In this document: positions 1 to 8,403 of the stretch, in pieces
Position numbering within the stretch: the stretch's first letter is position 1
Layout: every line of letters begins with the position of its first letter
NCBI GenBank assembly: GCA_964445105.1
Contig: CAYUJS010000024.1
Span: forward strand, 1 to 26,384
Direction: 5' to 3'
Length of the DNA: 26,384 nucleotides
Source of the DNA: CAWBNS01 sp964445105
GTDB lineage: Bacteria > Chlamydiota > Chlamydiia > Chlamydiales > JAJFMA01
The notes under the pieces: model-generated
The model's input: the letters and a program-made list of their open reading frames with translations, nothing else
Databases searched by the model: none
Told to the model about the DNA's origin: nothing
Made by a program: the position numbers and the translations under genes

Positions 1-54
1 TAGAGCATCACGTTGCCAACGTGAGGGTCGTGAGTTCGAATCTCATCGCCCGCT
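1..54 (+). tRNA. tRNA-Gly (GCC anticodon), 5' end cut off by the window
   Basis: The anticodon arm TCACG / TTGCCAA / CGTGA gives anticodon GCC, which reads GGC/GGU glycine codons. The T arm (GTGAG-TTCGAAT-CTCAT) and the 3' acceptor strand CGCCCGC with discriminator T at 54 follow. The 5' acceptor strand and most of the D arm lie outside the window. No CCA is encoded. It sits 24 bp upstream of the trigger factor start on the same strand. Confidence 0.9.
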
Positions 55-78
55 ATATGGTCAAATCCAGAGGGTCCA

Positions 79-1434
79 GTGACTGATACGACAGAAGAGT
101 TTCAAAACGACAAAATCAAGCTAAAAGTCACCTATAGTTCTAATTGCGTGGTCAAGCTCGATGTCCATATGGCACCGACCGAGCTGGAGGCCGTCTTTTC
201 CAAAGCTGTGAAAACCATCAAAAAAGAAGCTTCTATCCCTGGCTTCCGCAAAGGGCACGCCCCCGATAAGATAGTCGCCCAAAAATATGGAAAGTATATA
301 GAAGAAGAGTGGCAGCGCCTGGTCTCCCTGACGGCCCTAAGACAAGCCTGTGAACTGGCAGAAGTCGAGATTTTTCAAGGGTCGCGTACGCCAGAAGCAA
401 AATTCCAACAGCTCGACCGCGAACAAGGCGCGCAACTCACGTTTCAGTTCGAAAGGGAACCAGTCATTACCCTCCCCGATCCTGAAAAGTTTAAACTCGA
501 GCCAAAAGAGCCGCGCGTCTTCTCCGAAGAAGCAGAAGATGCTGAGCTACGCTCCATCCAGTTCCACCAAGCCACCTGGAAAGAACTTTTAGACCGTCCC
601 GTCGCAGAGGGCGATTATGTAGATCTTGACATAGAGACCTTAGGGCCCCCGCCAGTCGTTCTCTGTCAGGACTCTCGATTTGAAATAAGCCCGGATACGA
701 CGCCAAGCTGGTTGCGACAGCTGATCATTGGGCTAATGCCGGGCCAGCACGCCGAAGGCATCAGTGAAAAAGATGATAGTGCTAGGAAAAGCGAAGAAAC
801 GAATGCAGATTTTCAGCCCACTCCCTGCAAGGTTTCCGTAAAAGGTATTTTTAGCGCAGAGTTGCCTCCCGTTGATGACGAACTAGCGCAAAAAGCCGGC
901 GCACAAGATTTGAGCGATCTAAGGCGAAAAATCCGCCACCGCCTGCAGAACCAAGCCAATGAGGAAGCACAGGCCCACCTTCTCTCTCAGCTCACCGAGC
1001 AACTTCTCAAATTATACCCTATCGATGCCCCCGCTTCCGTCATCCGCTACGAAACAGCCATCAAAGAAGCCAACATGCTAAAAGCCACAGAGCAAAGCAG
1101 TGACTCAACGAGCACGCGCTTTGAAAAACGCTTAGAGGCTAAGAGAATGGCAGCTTTCGCTGGGGAAGAGTGGGCTAAACTAAGCCTGTTTGCAATCCAT
1201 TACGGAAACTCTTACGACCTGTCGGTCAGCCATCTCGATCTAGTTGAGGAGTGGATCGCACAAGCCAACGGACTTAGGCCGCCCTTGAAGCTCACCACTA
1301 CCCCCGACATGACGCACAAAGAGCTTCAACAGAGGATCTTCGCAACCGTACTCACCAATAAAGCCCTGCTTCACTTATTGGAGCGAGTTCAAAAAAACTC
1401 AACTGCTTTAGCAGAGGTTGACGAAAACGCTTGA
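79..1434 (+). CDS. tig: Trigger factor, ribosome-associated folding chaperone
   Basis: This 451-residue protein is of normal trigger-factor length. Trigger factor binds ribosomal protein L23 at the exit tunnel and shields nascent chains. The ribosome-docking signature GFRKG is visible at residues 55-59 within IPGFRKGHAP, in an N-terminal domain of about 120 residues. A PPIase/FKBP-like segment should occupy about 165-260, but it is poorly conserved here and carries a charged stretch near 225-240, so prolyl isomerase activity is uncertain. The rest is the helical C-terminal substrate-cradling domain. The start is a GTG preceded by AGAGGG at 70-75. The gene opens the tig-clpP-clpX cluster, an order known from Chlamydia and many other bacteria. 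Confidence 0.93.
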   Translation: MTDTTEEFQNDKIKLKVTYSSNCVVKLDVHMAPTELEAVFSKAVKTIKKEASIPGFRKGHAPDKIVAQKYGKYIEEEWQRLVSLTALRQACELAEVEIFQGSRTPEAKFQQLDREQGAQLTFQFEREPVITLPDPEKFKLEPKEPRVFSEEAEDAELRSIQFHQATWKELLDRPVAEGDYVDLDIETLGPPPVVLCQDSRFEISPDTTPSWLRQLIIGLMPGQHAEGISEKDDSARKSEETNADFQPTPCKVSVKGIFSAELPPVDDELAQKAGAQDLSDLRRKIRHRLQNQANEEAQAHLLSQLTEQLLKLYPIDAPASVIRYETAIKEANMLKATEQSSDSTSTRFEKRLEAKRMAAFAGEEWAKLSLFAIHYGNSYDLSVSHLDLVEEWIAQANGLRPPLKLTTTPDMTHKELQQRIFATVLTNKALLHLLERVQKNSTALAEVDENA

Positions 1435-1490
1435 CCTTGGCCCTGGCCTGCCCCTATAAAGTAGACCGTTGTATAAAGCGAGAGAGCCCC

Positions 1491-2120
1491 ATGTCATATT
1501 TAAGCCCAGAAAACTCACTGACACCTTACGTAATCGAGGAAACGAGCCGCGGCGAGCGCTCCATGGACGTCTTCTCGCGTTTACTTAAGGACCGAATCGT
1601 CTTCATCGGCCAGGACATCAATGATCAGGTCGCCAACGTCGTTATTGCACAGCTTTTAATTTTAAAGATGGAAGATCCTAAAAAAGATATCCATCTCTAT
1701 CTAAACGTCTACGGCGGACAAATCAATGCAGGCTTAGCGATCTACGACACCTTGCGCTATCTAGACTGCAGTGTAAACACCTATTGTATCGGCCTGGCAG
1801 CTTCTGTGGGAGCCCTTCTCGTCGCTGCAGGCACTAAAGGCAAACGTTTCTCCCTACCTAACAGTCGCCTCATGCTCCATCAGCCCGTCGGCGGCGTAGG
1901 CGGGACCTCAGCTGACGTGCAGCTGCAAGCAAAAGAAATTCTCTACCTGAAGCGGCGAATGGCTGAAATCATGGCTGAATGCAGCGGACAGTCTACTGAA
2001 AGAATCATTTTCGATTCAGAACGCGATTTCTACATGAGCCCCGAAGAAGCTAAAGCGTACGGGATCATCGACGAGGTAATCGTGCCCTCCAAAAAAAAAC
2101 TGGCACAGGCTGTAGTTTAG
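1491..2120 (+). CDS. clpP: ClpP protease proteolytic subunit
   Basis: ClpP is the serine peptidase subunit that forms tetradecameric barrels and degrades proteins fed by ClpX or ClpC. From the ATG at 1491 it is 209 residues, the usual length. The frame is open back to 1431, but the extra 20 residues do not resemble a ClpP N terminus. The catalytic triad is visible: Ser105 in GLAASVGALL, His130 in LMLHQP and Asp179 in SERDFYM. The family motif NSPGG, beside the oxyanion hole, reads NVYGG at 72-76, so the two glycines are kept but Ser-Pro is replaced. The gene lies 56 bp after tig and 4 bp before clpX. Chlamydiae usually have two ClpP paralogues; this one has the position of the clpX-linked copy (ClpP2). 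Confidence 0.93.
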   Translation: MSYLSPENSLTPYVIEETSRGERSMDVFSRLLKDRIVFIGQDINDQVANVVIAQLLILKMEDPKKDIHLYLNVYGGQINAGLAIYDTLRYLDCSVNTYCIGLAASVGALLVAAGTKGKRFSLPNSRLMLHQPVGGVGGTSADVQLQAKEILYLKRRMAEIMAECSGQSTERIIFDSERDFYMSPEEAKAYGIIDEVIVPSKKKLAQAVV

Positions 2121-2124
2121 CATC

Positions 2125-3366
2125 ATGACAAAAAAAACTTTCTCCACCAAAGACCTAGCATCATGTTCCTTTTGTGGACGCGCTGAAGACGCTGTAGAAA
2201 AACTTATCTCTGGACCTAGTGTCTACATTTGCGATAAATGCGTACGCCTCTGCAATGGCATCCTTGAGAAGAAAGCGACTCAGTTTGAGTTTAAGATTCT
2301 TAAGCCCCATGAGATCAAGGCTCGCCTAGACGAGTATATAATTGGACAGGAGAAAGCAAAGCGCACCATCGCCGTCGCCGTCTACAATCACTATAGACGC
2401 GTCATGGCGCTTGCAAAAGATGAGAAGGTCGACTTCACAAAATCTAACGTTCTCCTCCTGGGCCCCACCGGCTCTGGCAAAACACTGATTGCCAAAACCC
2501 TGGCAGGTATCTTAGACGTCCCTTTCACCATCGCCGACGCCACCACGCTAACTGAAGCCGGGTACGTGGGTGAAGACGTCGAAAACATCATTCTGCGCCT
2601 GGTACAAGCTGCCGATTACGACGTGGCCAAGGCCGAGCTAGGCATTGTCTACATCGATGAAATCGACAAGATCACCCGCACCACCTCAAACGTATCTATC
2701 ACACGAGATGTTTCAGGCGAAGGGGTCCAGCAAGCACTCCTTAAAATTGTCGAAGGAACCGTCGCTAACGTACCTCCTAAGGGAGGCCGCAAGCATCCCA
2801 ACCAGGAATACATCAAGGTCAACACCGAAAATATTCTCTTTATCGTCGGAGGTGCCTTTGTCGGGCTCGAAAAAACCGTCGCTCGCCGCCTAGGTAAAAG
2901 CTCGATCGGCTTTATGACTGATCAGAAAGATGTCACTATCGACAACTCCAAAAAAAGCGAGCTCTTGCAGCGTGTAGAGCCCGAAGATCTTATCCAATTT
3001 GGCATGATTCCTGAGTTTGTAGGTCGTTTTAACAGCATCGCCAACTGCAACGAACTCACGCTGGAAGACATGATCTCAATTTTGACCGAGCCAAAAAATG
3101 CCGTCATTAAACAGTACTCGCGCATGTTTGAGCTCGAAGGGGTAAAACTGCACTTCACAGAGGATGCTCTGAGCGCCATCGCTCAAAGGGCTATGGAGGT
3201 ATCCACCGGTGCACGAGCACTGCGCATGATCCTCGAAAACCTCATGCGCGATCTCATGTTCGATGTGCCTTCGGATAGCACTATAGCCGAAATCCATATC
3301 GACCGCGAAGCTGTTTTAGGTCTAAAACTGCCCCAAATCCAGCGTACACAAGAAAAGATCGCTTGA
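2125..3366 (+). CDS. clpX: ClpX, AAA+ unfoldase of ClpXP
   Basis: ClpX recognises degradation tags, unfolds substrates with ATP and threads them into ClpP. The 413 residues show the whole family layout. An N-terminal zinc-binding domain has Cys14, Cys17, Cys36 and Cys39. Walker A is GPTGSGKT at 113-120, the pore loop GYVG is at about 147-150, and Walker B with the DEID box is at 173-181. An RKH pore loop lies near KGGRKHPNQE, and a sensor-2 arginine region (STGARALR) is near the C terminus. The ATG lies only 4 bp after the clpP stop, implying translational coupling; I see no strong Shine-Dalgarno sequence of its own. Confidence 0.96.
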   Translation: MTKKTFSTKDLASCSFCGRAEDAVEKLISGPSVYICDKCVRLCNGILEKKATQFEFKILKPHEIKARLDEYIIGQEKAKRTIAVAVYNHYRRVMALAKDEKVDFTKSNVLLLGPTGSGKTLIAKTLAGILDVPFTIADATTLTEAGYVGEDVENIILRLVQAADYDVAKAELGIVYIDEIDKITRTTSNVSITRDVSGEGVQQALLKIVEGTVANVPPKGGRKHPNQEYIKVNTENILFIVGGAFVGLEKTVARRLGKSSIGFMTDQKDVTIDNSKKSELLQRVEPEDLIQFGMIPEFVGRFNSIANCNELTLEDMISILTEPKNAVIKQYSRMFELEGVKLHFTEDALSAIAQRAMEVSTGARALRMILENLMRDLMFDVPSDSTIAEIHIDREAVLGLKLPQIQRTQEKIA

Positions 3367-3632
3367 GAGAGATCTACCGGTTTTTAACATGATATAGAGG
3401 GGGCCTAGGCCCTCAGCCTAATCCTTTCAAGCCCCACCTATCGCTTTAGAGAGCGACCAAATCCAAGCGACGGGCCTCTGCACAGTGCGGCTATTCTTTT
3501 TTAAACATATTATTACTACTTTTTGATACAATTGAATTGAATGATTGCGGGTATAGCCGGGGTCTGACCTGATACCCAAGCGCGTAAGCTCCCCCGGTTG
3601 CAAGCTTAGAACGCCTAACCAAGGACAAACCT
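3367..3632. other. Intergenic stretch between clpX and the 736-aa gene, with a GC-rich palindrome
   Basis: This 266-bp gap holds no plausible gene on either strand. A perfect 12-bp palindrome (GGGCCTAGGCCC, 3401-3412), extended to about 3397-3414, lies 35 bp after the clpX stop. It could end the tig-clpP-clpX transcript, but no T tract follows, so a terminator role is only a guess. The downstream part (about 3500-3545) is AT-rich and probably holds the promoter of the next gene, but I cannot place -35 and -10 boxes with good spacing. Confidence 0.4.
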
Positions 3633-5843
3633 ATGAGTAGCGTCGGCGATCCTCCTCCCTCAATTCCTACTACCCCTCCTCCTCCAGCGCCTGTCCCCTT
3701 GAGCACCCAGCTACACCATGCAGTTACGGTCACGGGCCAGGAGATGTTGGCCAACGACAGGGTGACCATTAACGATTATATGGTTTCCACCAAAACAGCC
3801 GCTCAGAATTCGAAAGAACTTCTGCAAGACGTAGAACAGCAGCAAGCTCGCCTTTCGGGCGAGCAGGGACTCCAATTGGCGTTAGAAGCCTCGTCCTACG
3901 CGCGCCTCATCAATGCGCTAAGGCTCAACTACGATTCGTTTAGCGTAGGTGCCAACGCGTTTCATGGGCCAACACAGGGTGTGAACAGCCAAGGCGCTTC
4001 TCTGAACGGCGAGATCGCCGATCCAGGCAACCAAGACGCTGTGACCGCCTATAATCAGGCTGTCGCTGACTTTGCAGCCGCACAAACAGCGTTTGATGCC
4101 TCCGCCAAAACTCCTGCTGACACAGCCACTTACAATGCTGCTGTAGCCAACTTCAACGCTGCTTCAGCCAGCTACAACAACGCAATGACAAGCATCAACG
4201 CAGACATCACTAGTTATAACACCCAAGTGAATGACTACAACCAGCAAGTAATCACTTCTAATCAAGACATAGACGCTCAAAATATGACCCGAGCCGCACA
4301 GGGCTTGCCGCCTTTGACGCCGCGCGCCAATCTCCCCCTGGCCACCGCTATGCCCACGGGCCCTACACTACCCAACTACCCGCCCGGTCCCACAGCAGTT
4401 CCCAGCACAGTTGCGCTACCGGTCCCCGTCACAGACAACCTCATCGACTATAGCGGCCAAAGCTTCGGAGAGGTATTAGACTCCTCAGGCCTGGTATCAG
4501 AAAAAGACGCCTTTGAAAATTTTGTCAAACGGACAACTGACTTCCAGAACTACACCACCCAAGACCTAACAAAAAAGCCTCAAAAACAGCTCAAAGGAAT
4601 TACACAGCCCGACGCCTACATTAAGCCCGAAGAGGCCACCCCGCAGGGCGCCGGCGGAAGCGGCACTGCCGCGCTCGCCGTGGCCTCCTCCAGCCCGGGC
4701 GAGCAAAAAATCCAGTCTGTCTTGACCAAAGTCCTGATGAAACAATTACTATCAAGCCTCAATCTGCCGGCTAACCTAGGTGTGCAACAGTCGGGCCAAG
4801 CAATCGCCTCGATCTTTTTTGCGAACACCCTACAGTCCGCTTTCAACCCTAATTCGCCCGCCGAAAGTCTACTGGTGTCTGCGCTAGCTACTCTCGCCAG
4901 CGGCGTTGCGCAATCCCAATCCGGCGCCACCGAAGCCACTATTACCGCTTTTGTACAAAACGCGGAAGAGTTTAAAAACCTCAACGCTGGGGATAAGAAA
5001 ATTCTGTCGCAGGCGCTGGCAGCAGCCGTACAAACGGCCGTATTGACCCTTGGCGCAGCCGGCCTGGCTAATCAGCTAGGGGGCGGCTCTGCCCTGGGCC
5101 CCGCTTTAGCCACAGCGCGCATCCAAGCCAACCCCAGCGCAGCATCAGAGCAGTTTATACAGGCGCAGAAGGCTCTGGACGACGCTAAGGCCACATTTGG
5201 CAATGAGAACGTAGCGGCCACGGCGGGCAAATTAAGTGCTGAAGAGCTCACCAAAGAAGGCGTAAACTCGCAAACTGCCTTTCACATCGGCACCGCTATA
5301 GGCAGCAGCTTAGTACAGAACGGATTTGGGACCAGTCAGCAGGGCCTAGCGGAGCTGGTACAAAACGCAGCTCGGTCTGCAAACAATGGACAATCCCTGC
5401 CCGATGAGCAAGTTGCTAAACTAGCGCGCGCGCTCCTCTTACTAGGGTTGGGCAGTGCTTTTCAACTTAACGCTCAGGGTCATCTTGTGCAGAAACTCGA
5501 GCCCGAAACCGCTACGCACCTCGTCGAGCAAGCAACAATCCGCCTTTTTGGTTTTTCCGCCAACTTCAGCCAAGCAACCATTAGTCGGCGAGACGACGAG
5601 CCTAAGGAAGAGCTCTCTTTTTCGCGAGAGATTGAAAAACAAATTAATACGTTTAGAGATTTAGGCGACCAAAAAACTCTCCAGGTAGTCGCAAGACAAC
5701 TAGACAGCTTTAACAAAACTGTAGATGACCTCGGCTCCTTTTTGACCGATCAGTTCATGGATCCAGGGAACACCTTCCAAGGCCTTATGTACGGCCCTAG
5801 AGGCACAGAGTTCCGTCGCGGGCAGGTCGATGTAAATGAATAG
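3633..5843 (+). CDS. Unrecognised 736-residue Ala/Gln/Asn-rich protein without Cys or Trp
   Basis: I do not recognise this family. The ATG at 3633 follows an AAGGA at 3621. The N terminus is proline-rich (residues 7-22, many PPP/PTT). A helical segment at about 25-100 follows, then a repetitive stretch at about 138-215 built on YN-x-x-V/A and NQ/NA steps and probably coiled. A proline-rich linker comes at about 225-265, then a charged segment. The rest (about 340-736) is Ala/Leu/Gln-rich and apparently helical, with a charged C terminus. There is no signal peptide and no clear membrane helix. No cysteine or tryptophan is present in 736 residues, as seen in some secreted or surface proteins of intracellular bacteria. 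A type III secreted protein is possible, but that is inference. It converges on ruvA with a 2-bp gap. Confidence 0.85.
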   Translation: MSSVGDPPPSIPTTPPPPAPVPLSTQLHHAVTVTGQEMLANDRVTINDYMVSTKTAAQNSKELLQDVEQQQARLSGEQGLQLALEASSYARLINALRLNYDSFSVGANAFHGPTQGVNSQGASLNGEIADPGNQDAVTAYNQAVADFAAAQTAFDASAKTPADTATYNAAVANFNAASASYNNAMTSINADITSYNTQVNDYNQQVITSNQDIDAQNMTRAAQGLPPLTPRANLPLATAMPTGPTLPNYPPGPTAVPSTVALPVPVTDNLIDYSGQSFGEVLDSSGLVSEKDAFENFVKRTTDFQNYTTQDLTKKPQKQLKGITQPDAYIKPEEATPQGAGGSGTAALAVASSSPGEQKIQSVLTKVLMKQLLSSLNLPANLGVQQSGQAIASIFFANTLQSAFNPNSPAESLLVSALATLASGVAQSQSGATEATITAFVQNAEEFKNLNAGDKKILSQALAAAVQTAVLTLGAAGLANQLGGGSALGPALATARIQANPSAASEQFIQAQKALDDAKATFGNENVAATAGKLSAEELTKEGVNSQTAFHIGTAIGSSLVQNGFGTSQQGLAELVQNAARSANNGQSLPDEQVAKLARALLLLGLGSAFQLNAQGHLVQKLEPETATHLVEQATIRLFGFSANFSQATISRRDDEPKEELSFSREIEKQINTFRDLGDQKTLQVVARQLDSFNKTVDDLGSFLTDQFMDPGNTFQGLMYGPRGTEFRRGQVDVNE

Positions 5844-5845
5844 GC

Positions 5846-6451
5846 TTAAATATGCTTGAGCGCGCCGGTGATTAATGCAGCCAAATTCGCCGATTCGGAC
5901 AGCTCTTGCAGACTACGCTGGATAGCCTTCTGAGCCACGGCTTGGTTATACCCAAGGTTAATCAGCGCGCTCATCGCGTCGCTGATCTGTTGCGCGCGCG
6001 GGTCTGCCGGTGAGAAGCCATGCGCATTGACAGAGCCGCAACCCGAAATGGCTGGCAGTTTGTCCTTGATCTCCAGGATCAAGCGCTCGGCGGTTTTCTT
6101 GCCGATACCAGGGACTTTGCTGATTGTATGAACATCGTGGCCCGACACAGCTTTACCCAGGGTGAAAGGATCGAGGTGCCCAATGAGGGCTAGGGCCGTT
6201 TTGGGCCCGATGCCGGTAACGTTTAATAAAATTTCAAAGAGATCACGATCTGAGGGCGCAAGGAAGCCGTACAAAGCTTGATGCTGCTCGCGCACAATGA
6301 AAGAGGTATGCAGCAAAGTTTCCGACCCTAAGGCTGGCAACTTGGCGTAGGCGCTAATCGGGATATGCAGCTGGAAGCCGATGCCTTGCGCTTCGACAAC
6401 GGCACTGGTGAGACTCGCGAAGCGAAGCGCGCCGCGTATGAAGGCATACAT
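5846..6451 (-). CDS. ruvA: Holliday junction DNA helicase subunit RuvA
   Basis: RuvA binds four-way junctions as a tetramer and loads the RuvB motor for branch migration. The 201 residues match the family length. An N-terminal OB-fold begins MYAFIRG, as in most RuvA proteins. Two helix-hairpin-helix motifs are clear: VTGIGPKTAL at about 78-87 and VPGIGKKTAE at about 113-122. A C-terminal three-helix domain that contacts RuvB follows a short linker at about 137-155. The ATG is preceded by GGAG at good spacing, and the conserved N terminus fixes this start. The first 124 bp also lie inside the ruvC frame. RuvB is not in this window. Confidence 0.95.
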   Translation of the reverse strand: MYAFIRGALRFASLTSAVVEAQGIGFQLHIPISAYAKLPALGSETLLHTSFIVREQHQALYGFLAPSDRDLFEILLNVTGIGPKTALALIGHLDPFTLGKAVSGHDVHTISKVPGIGKKTAERLILEIKDKLPAISGCGSVNAHGFSPADPRAQQISDAMSALINLGYNQAVAQKAIQRSLQELSESANLAALITGALKHI

Positions 6452-6966
6452 TTTTGTTCTCCAAATAATTTACTATTACGTAAGGAATGAGCGTGACAGA
6501 TGGCCAGCGCCAACGCGTCAGCAGCATCAGCTGGTTCTGGGAGGGACTCTAAGCGCAAAAGGCGCTGGATCATTCCCTGCACCTGCTCTTTGCTAGCGCG
6601 ACCGTTTCCCACGACAGCTTGCTTGACGCGGGCTGGGGCATATTCGTGAATGGACATTTTGCGTTGTGCGGCAGCCAATACGATCACGCCACGGGCCATG
6701 CCAAGCTTAATAAGGCTATTAACGTTTGGGGTTTCGCGCGGAAAGTACTGCGTCTCGACCGAAAGCACTTGAGGCATATGCCGCAGCATGAGTTCGCTGA
6801 CCCCCTCGTGGATGATGCAGTAACGTTCATGAAGCGGTAGGGCCACCGGGGGGCGTATGCAACCAAAGTCAATGAGAATGATCTCATTACCCGCCACTTC
6901 GATGATGCCATAGCCAGTGATGCGCGTACCTGGATCAACACCGATGATGCGAAGGCGTTCGCTCAT
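6328..6966 (-). CDS. ruvC: Holliday junction endonuclease RuvC with an aberrant C-terminal extension
   Basis: RuvC is the dimeric Mg-dependent nuclease that resolves Holliday junctions delivered by RuvAB. All four acidic catalytic residues are visible: Asp11 (VDPGTRITGYG), Glu71 (ETQYF), and Asp147 and Asp150 (PADAADALA). The family is usually about 160-175 residues and the conserved part ends near residue 165. Here the frame continues to residue 212, and the last 40 or so residues are translated from the start of ruvA in another frame. Three consecutive stop codons (TAA TAG TAA, 6478 down to 6470) sit where RuvC should end, but in a different frame. This suggests a one-base indel near the 3' end. 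The start overlaps the upstream stop by ATGA. The core should be functional. Confidence 0.93.
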   Translation of the reverse strand: MSERLRIIGVDPGTRITGYGIIEVAGNEIILIDFGCIRPPVALPLHERYCIIHEGVSELMLRHMPQVLSVETQYFPRETPNVNSLIKLGMARGVIVLAAAQRKMSIHEYAPARVKQAVVGNGRASKEQVQGMIQRLLRLESLPEPADAADALALAICHAHSLRNSKLFGEQKCMPSYAARFASRVSPVPLSKRKASASSCISRLAPTPSCQP

Positions 6967-8285
6967 GAAAGATTCTCAAACAGATTATGTCGCGGCCGCG
7001 CCGGTGCTGCGCGAGGAGCAGAAAAAAGATCCAGTGTTTCTGCGGGCTTGCGGGTCTCCAAGGGAGCTGGTTCGCTGGCAGGAGCTGCGTCGAAAATAGG
7101 CGCAGGAGCGCTTTTCTGCGTTTGCGTGGATTTAGTGAGTAAATGAAATAACTGCTGATGCTGTTCTTCCAACTGCTTAAGGCGCTGGTTGTTGGCTTCC
7201 GCTTGTTGCAGCTGTAGCTGCAGTCGTTTCGCTTCGCTTTCAGCGGCCTCTGCGCGCCTTTGAGCATCGCGTAGCTCTTGGGAGGCCTTTTCGCGCGCTG
7301 CTTTCTCGCTTTGTACCGCGCGCTGCGCCTCTTCGTGCTGGTGGCGCTGTTGACTGCGGAGCTCATCTAGCTCTTTGCATTGAGACTCTATAGATTGCTG
7401 CTGCTGATCGATCTGTTCTTGCAACTGGGAGCGGATTTTCACGTTTTTTGCTAAATGCTGCTGGGCGATCTTAAGTTCATTATCCCGTTCTTGGGTTTGA
7501 TGCTGTGCCTGCTGCACCTGCTCCTGAAGAAGAAACTTTTCGTGCGCCAGCTCCCTTAGCTGCCTCTGTACCATTTGAGAAGCCTCGAGCTTTTCCGCCT
7601 CCAGTTCGCCAAGCCTTTGCCTGAATTGCGTCACCTCTGCATCCAGCTCCTCGCAACGGTGCTGTCGAGAAGCCACCTCAGCATGAAGCTGCTGCAGCTC
7701 ACCTGTGAGCTCTTCTAGGGTTAGCTCGCGTGTCTTAGTCTCCTCTAGTTCCCTCTCCAACGCTTGTAGCTGCTGCTGAAAACTATCCTCTTGTTTTCGC
7801 GCCAACTTCATCTGCTCTTCGAGCAGCTGAATATCTTTTTCCAAAGAGGCCACACGCTGCAAAGAGTGCTTAGTCTGCTCAGCAAAGCTCATTTTTTCAT
7901 GTAGCGCGCTGAGGTACCTAGTCTCGAAAGCCTTAAGATCTTGCCTGCCCTTGCTGACGCACTGTTTGACCCCTTCGAGCTCGCATTGCACGATCTGTAA
8001 TTCGCGATTAGTCTCAGCCATCTGTCCAAACAGCAGAGCGCGCGCGTTTTCTAGCTCTTTATTGGCCTGCTCTAAGGCACGGAGCTCATTTTGCTTAGCG
8101 CCAAAACGCTGTTTGAGGGCAACAAGCTGTCCGGCCAGCGCCTCTAGCTCTTCTCTATCGCCCCCAGCGTACTCCCTCTGAAAGGAATCTACCAGGCCTT
8201 CAAGACGCTTGATCTGCTCTTCTGCCCGGGACTTATAGACCAAGAGATCTGCTAGGGTGTGTGGTACCTCTTCTGGCTTACGCAT
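6963..8285 (-). CDS. Long coiled-coil protein, unrecognised, upstream of ruvC
   Basis: A 440-residue protein, strongly predicted by eye to be one long coiled coil. Residues about 15-375 are rich in Glu, Gln, Leu, Lys and Arg with heptad-like spacing and almost no proline. The tail (about 376-440) is Pro/Ala-rich, hence flexible, and holds two similar short motifs, DLFSAP and NLFENLS. There is no signal peptide or membrane segment. SMC- or tropomyosin-like composition makes homology by composition unreliable, so I name no function. The ATG at 8285 is preceded by GGGAG. Its stop overlaps the ruvC start by 4 bp, so the two are probably co-translated. In Chlamydia an uncharacterised gene occupies the same place before ruvC; that equivalence rests on position only. 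Confidence 0.85.
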   Translation of the reverse strand: MRKPEEVPHTLADLLVYKSRAEEQIKRLEGLVDSFQREYAGGDREELEALAGQLVALKQRFGAKQNELRALEQANKELENARALLFGQMAETNRELQIVQCELEGVKQCVSKGRQDLKAFETRYLSALHEKMSFAEQTKHSLQRVASLEKDIQLLEEQMKLARKQEDSFQQQLQALERELEETKTRELTLEELTGELQQLHAEVASRQHRCEELDAEVTQFRQRLGELEAEKLEASQMVQRQLRELAHEKFLLQEQVQQAQHQTQERDNELKIAQQHLAKNVKIRSQLQEQIDQQQQSIESQCKELDELRSQQRHQHEEAQRAVQSEKAAREKASQELRDAQRRAEAAESEAKRLQLQLQQAEANNQRLKQLEEQHQQLFHLLTKSTQTQKSAPAPIFDAAPASEPAPLETRKPAETLDLFSAPRAAPARPRHNLFENLS

Positions 8286-8403
8286 ACTCTTGGCTTCTCC
8301 CTTCCATCGGTCTTGATTGGAAGGCAGAGGATAAAGGATCTGGGAAAAAGGATAAAGGATTCACTTCCTGTACGGTTCGCCCACAGCTAGATCTAAAAAC
8401 CGA

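Noticed and set aside
1431..1490. 20-codon N-terminal extension of ClpP
   Set aside because: It does not resemble ClpP N termini, overlaps the tig stop, and the ATG at 1491 gives the normal length.
3397..3414. GC-rich palindrome as a rho-independent terminator after clpX
   Set aside because: There is almost no loop and no T tract; kept only as a palindrome within the intergenic entry.
5455..5716. Several short frames on both strands inside the 736-residue gene
   Set aside because: They lie within a long open frame with consistent composition and have no ribosome sites or recognisable motifs.
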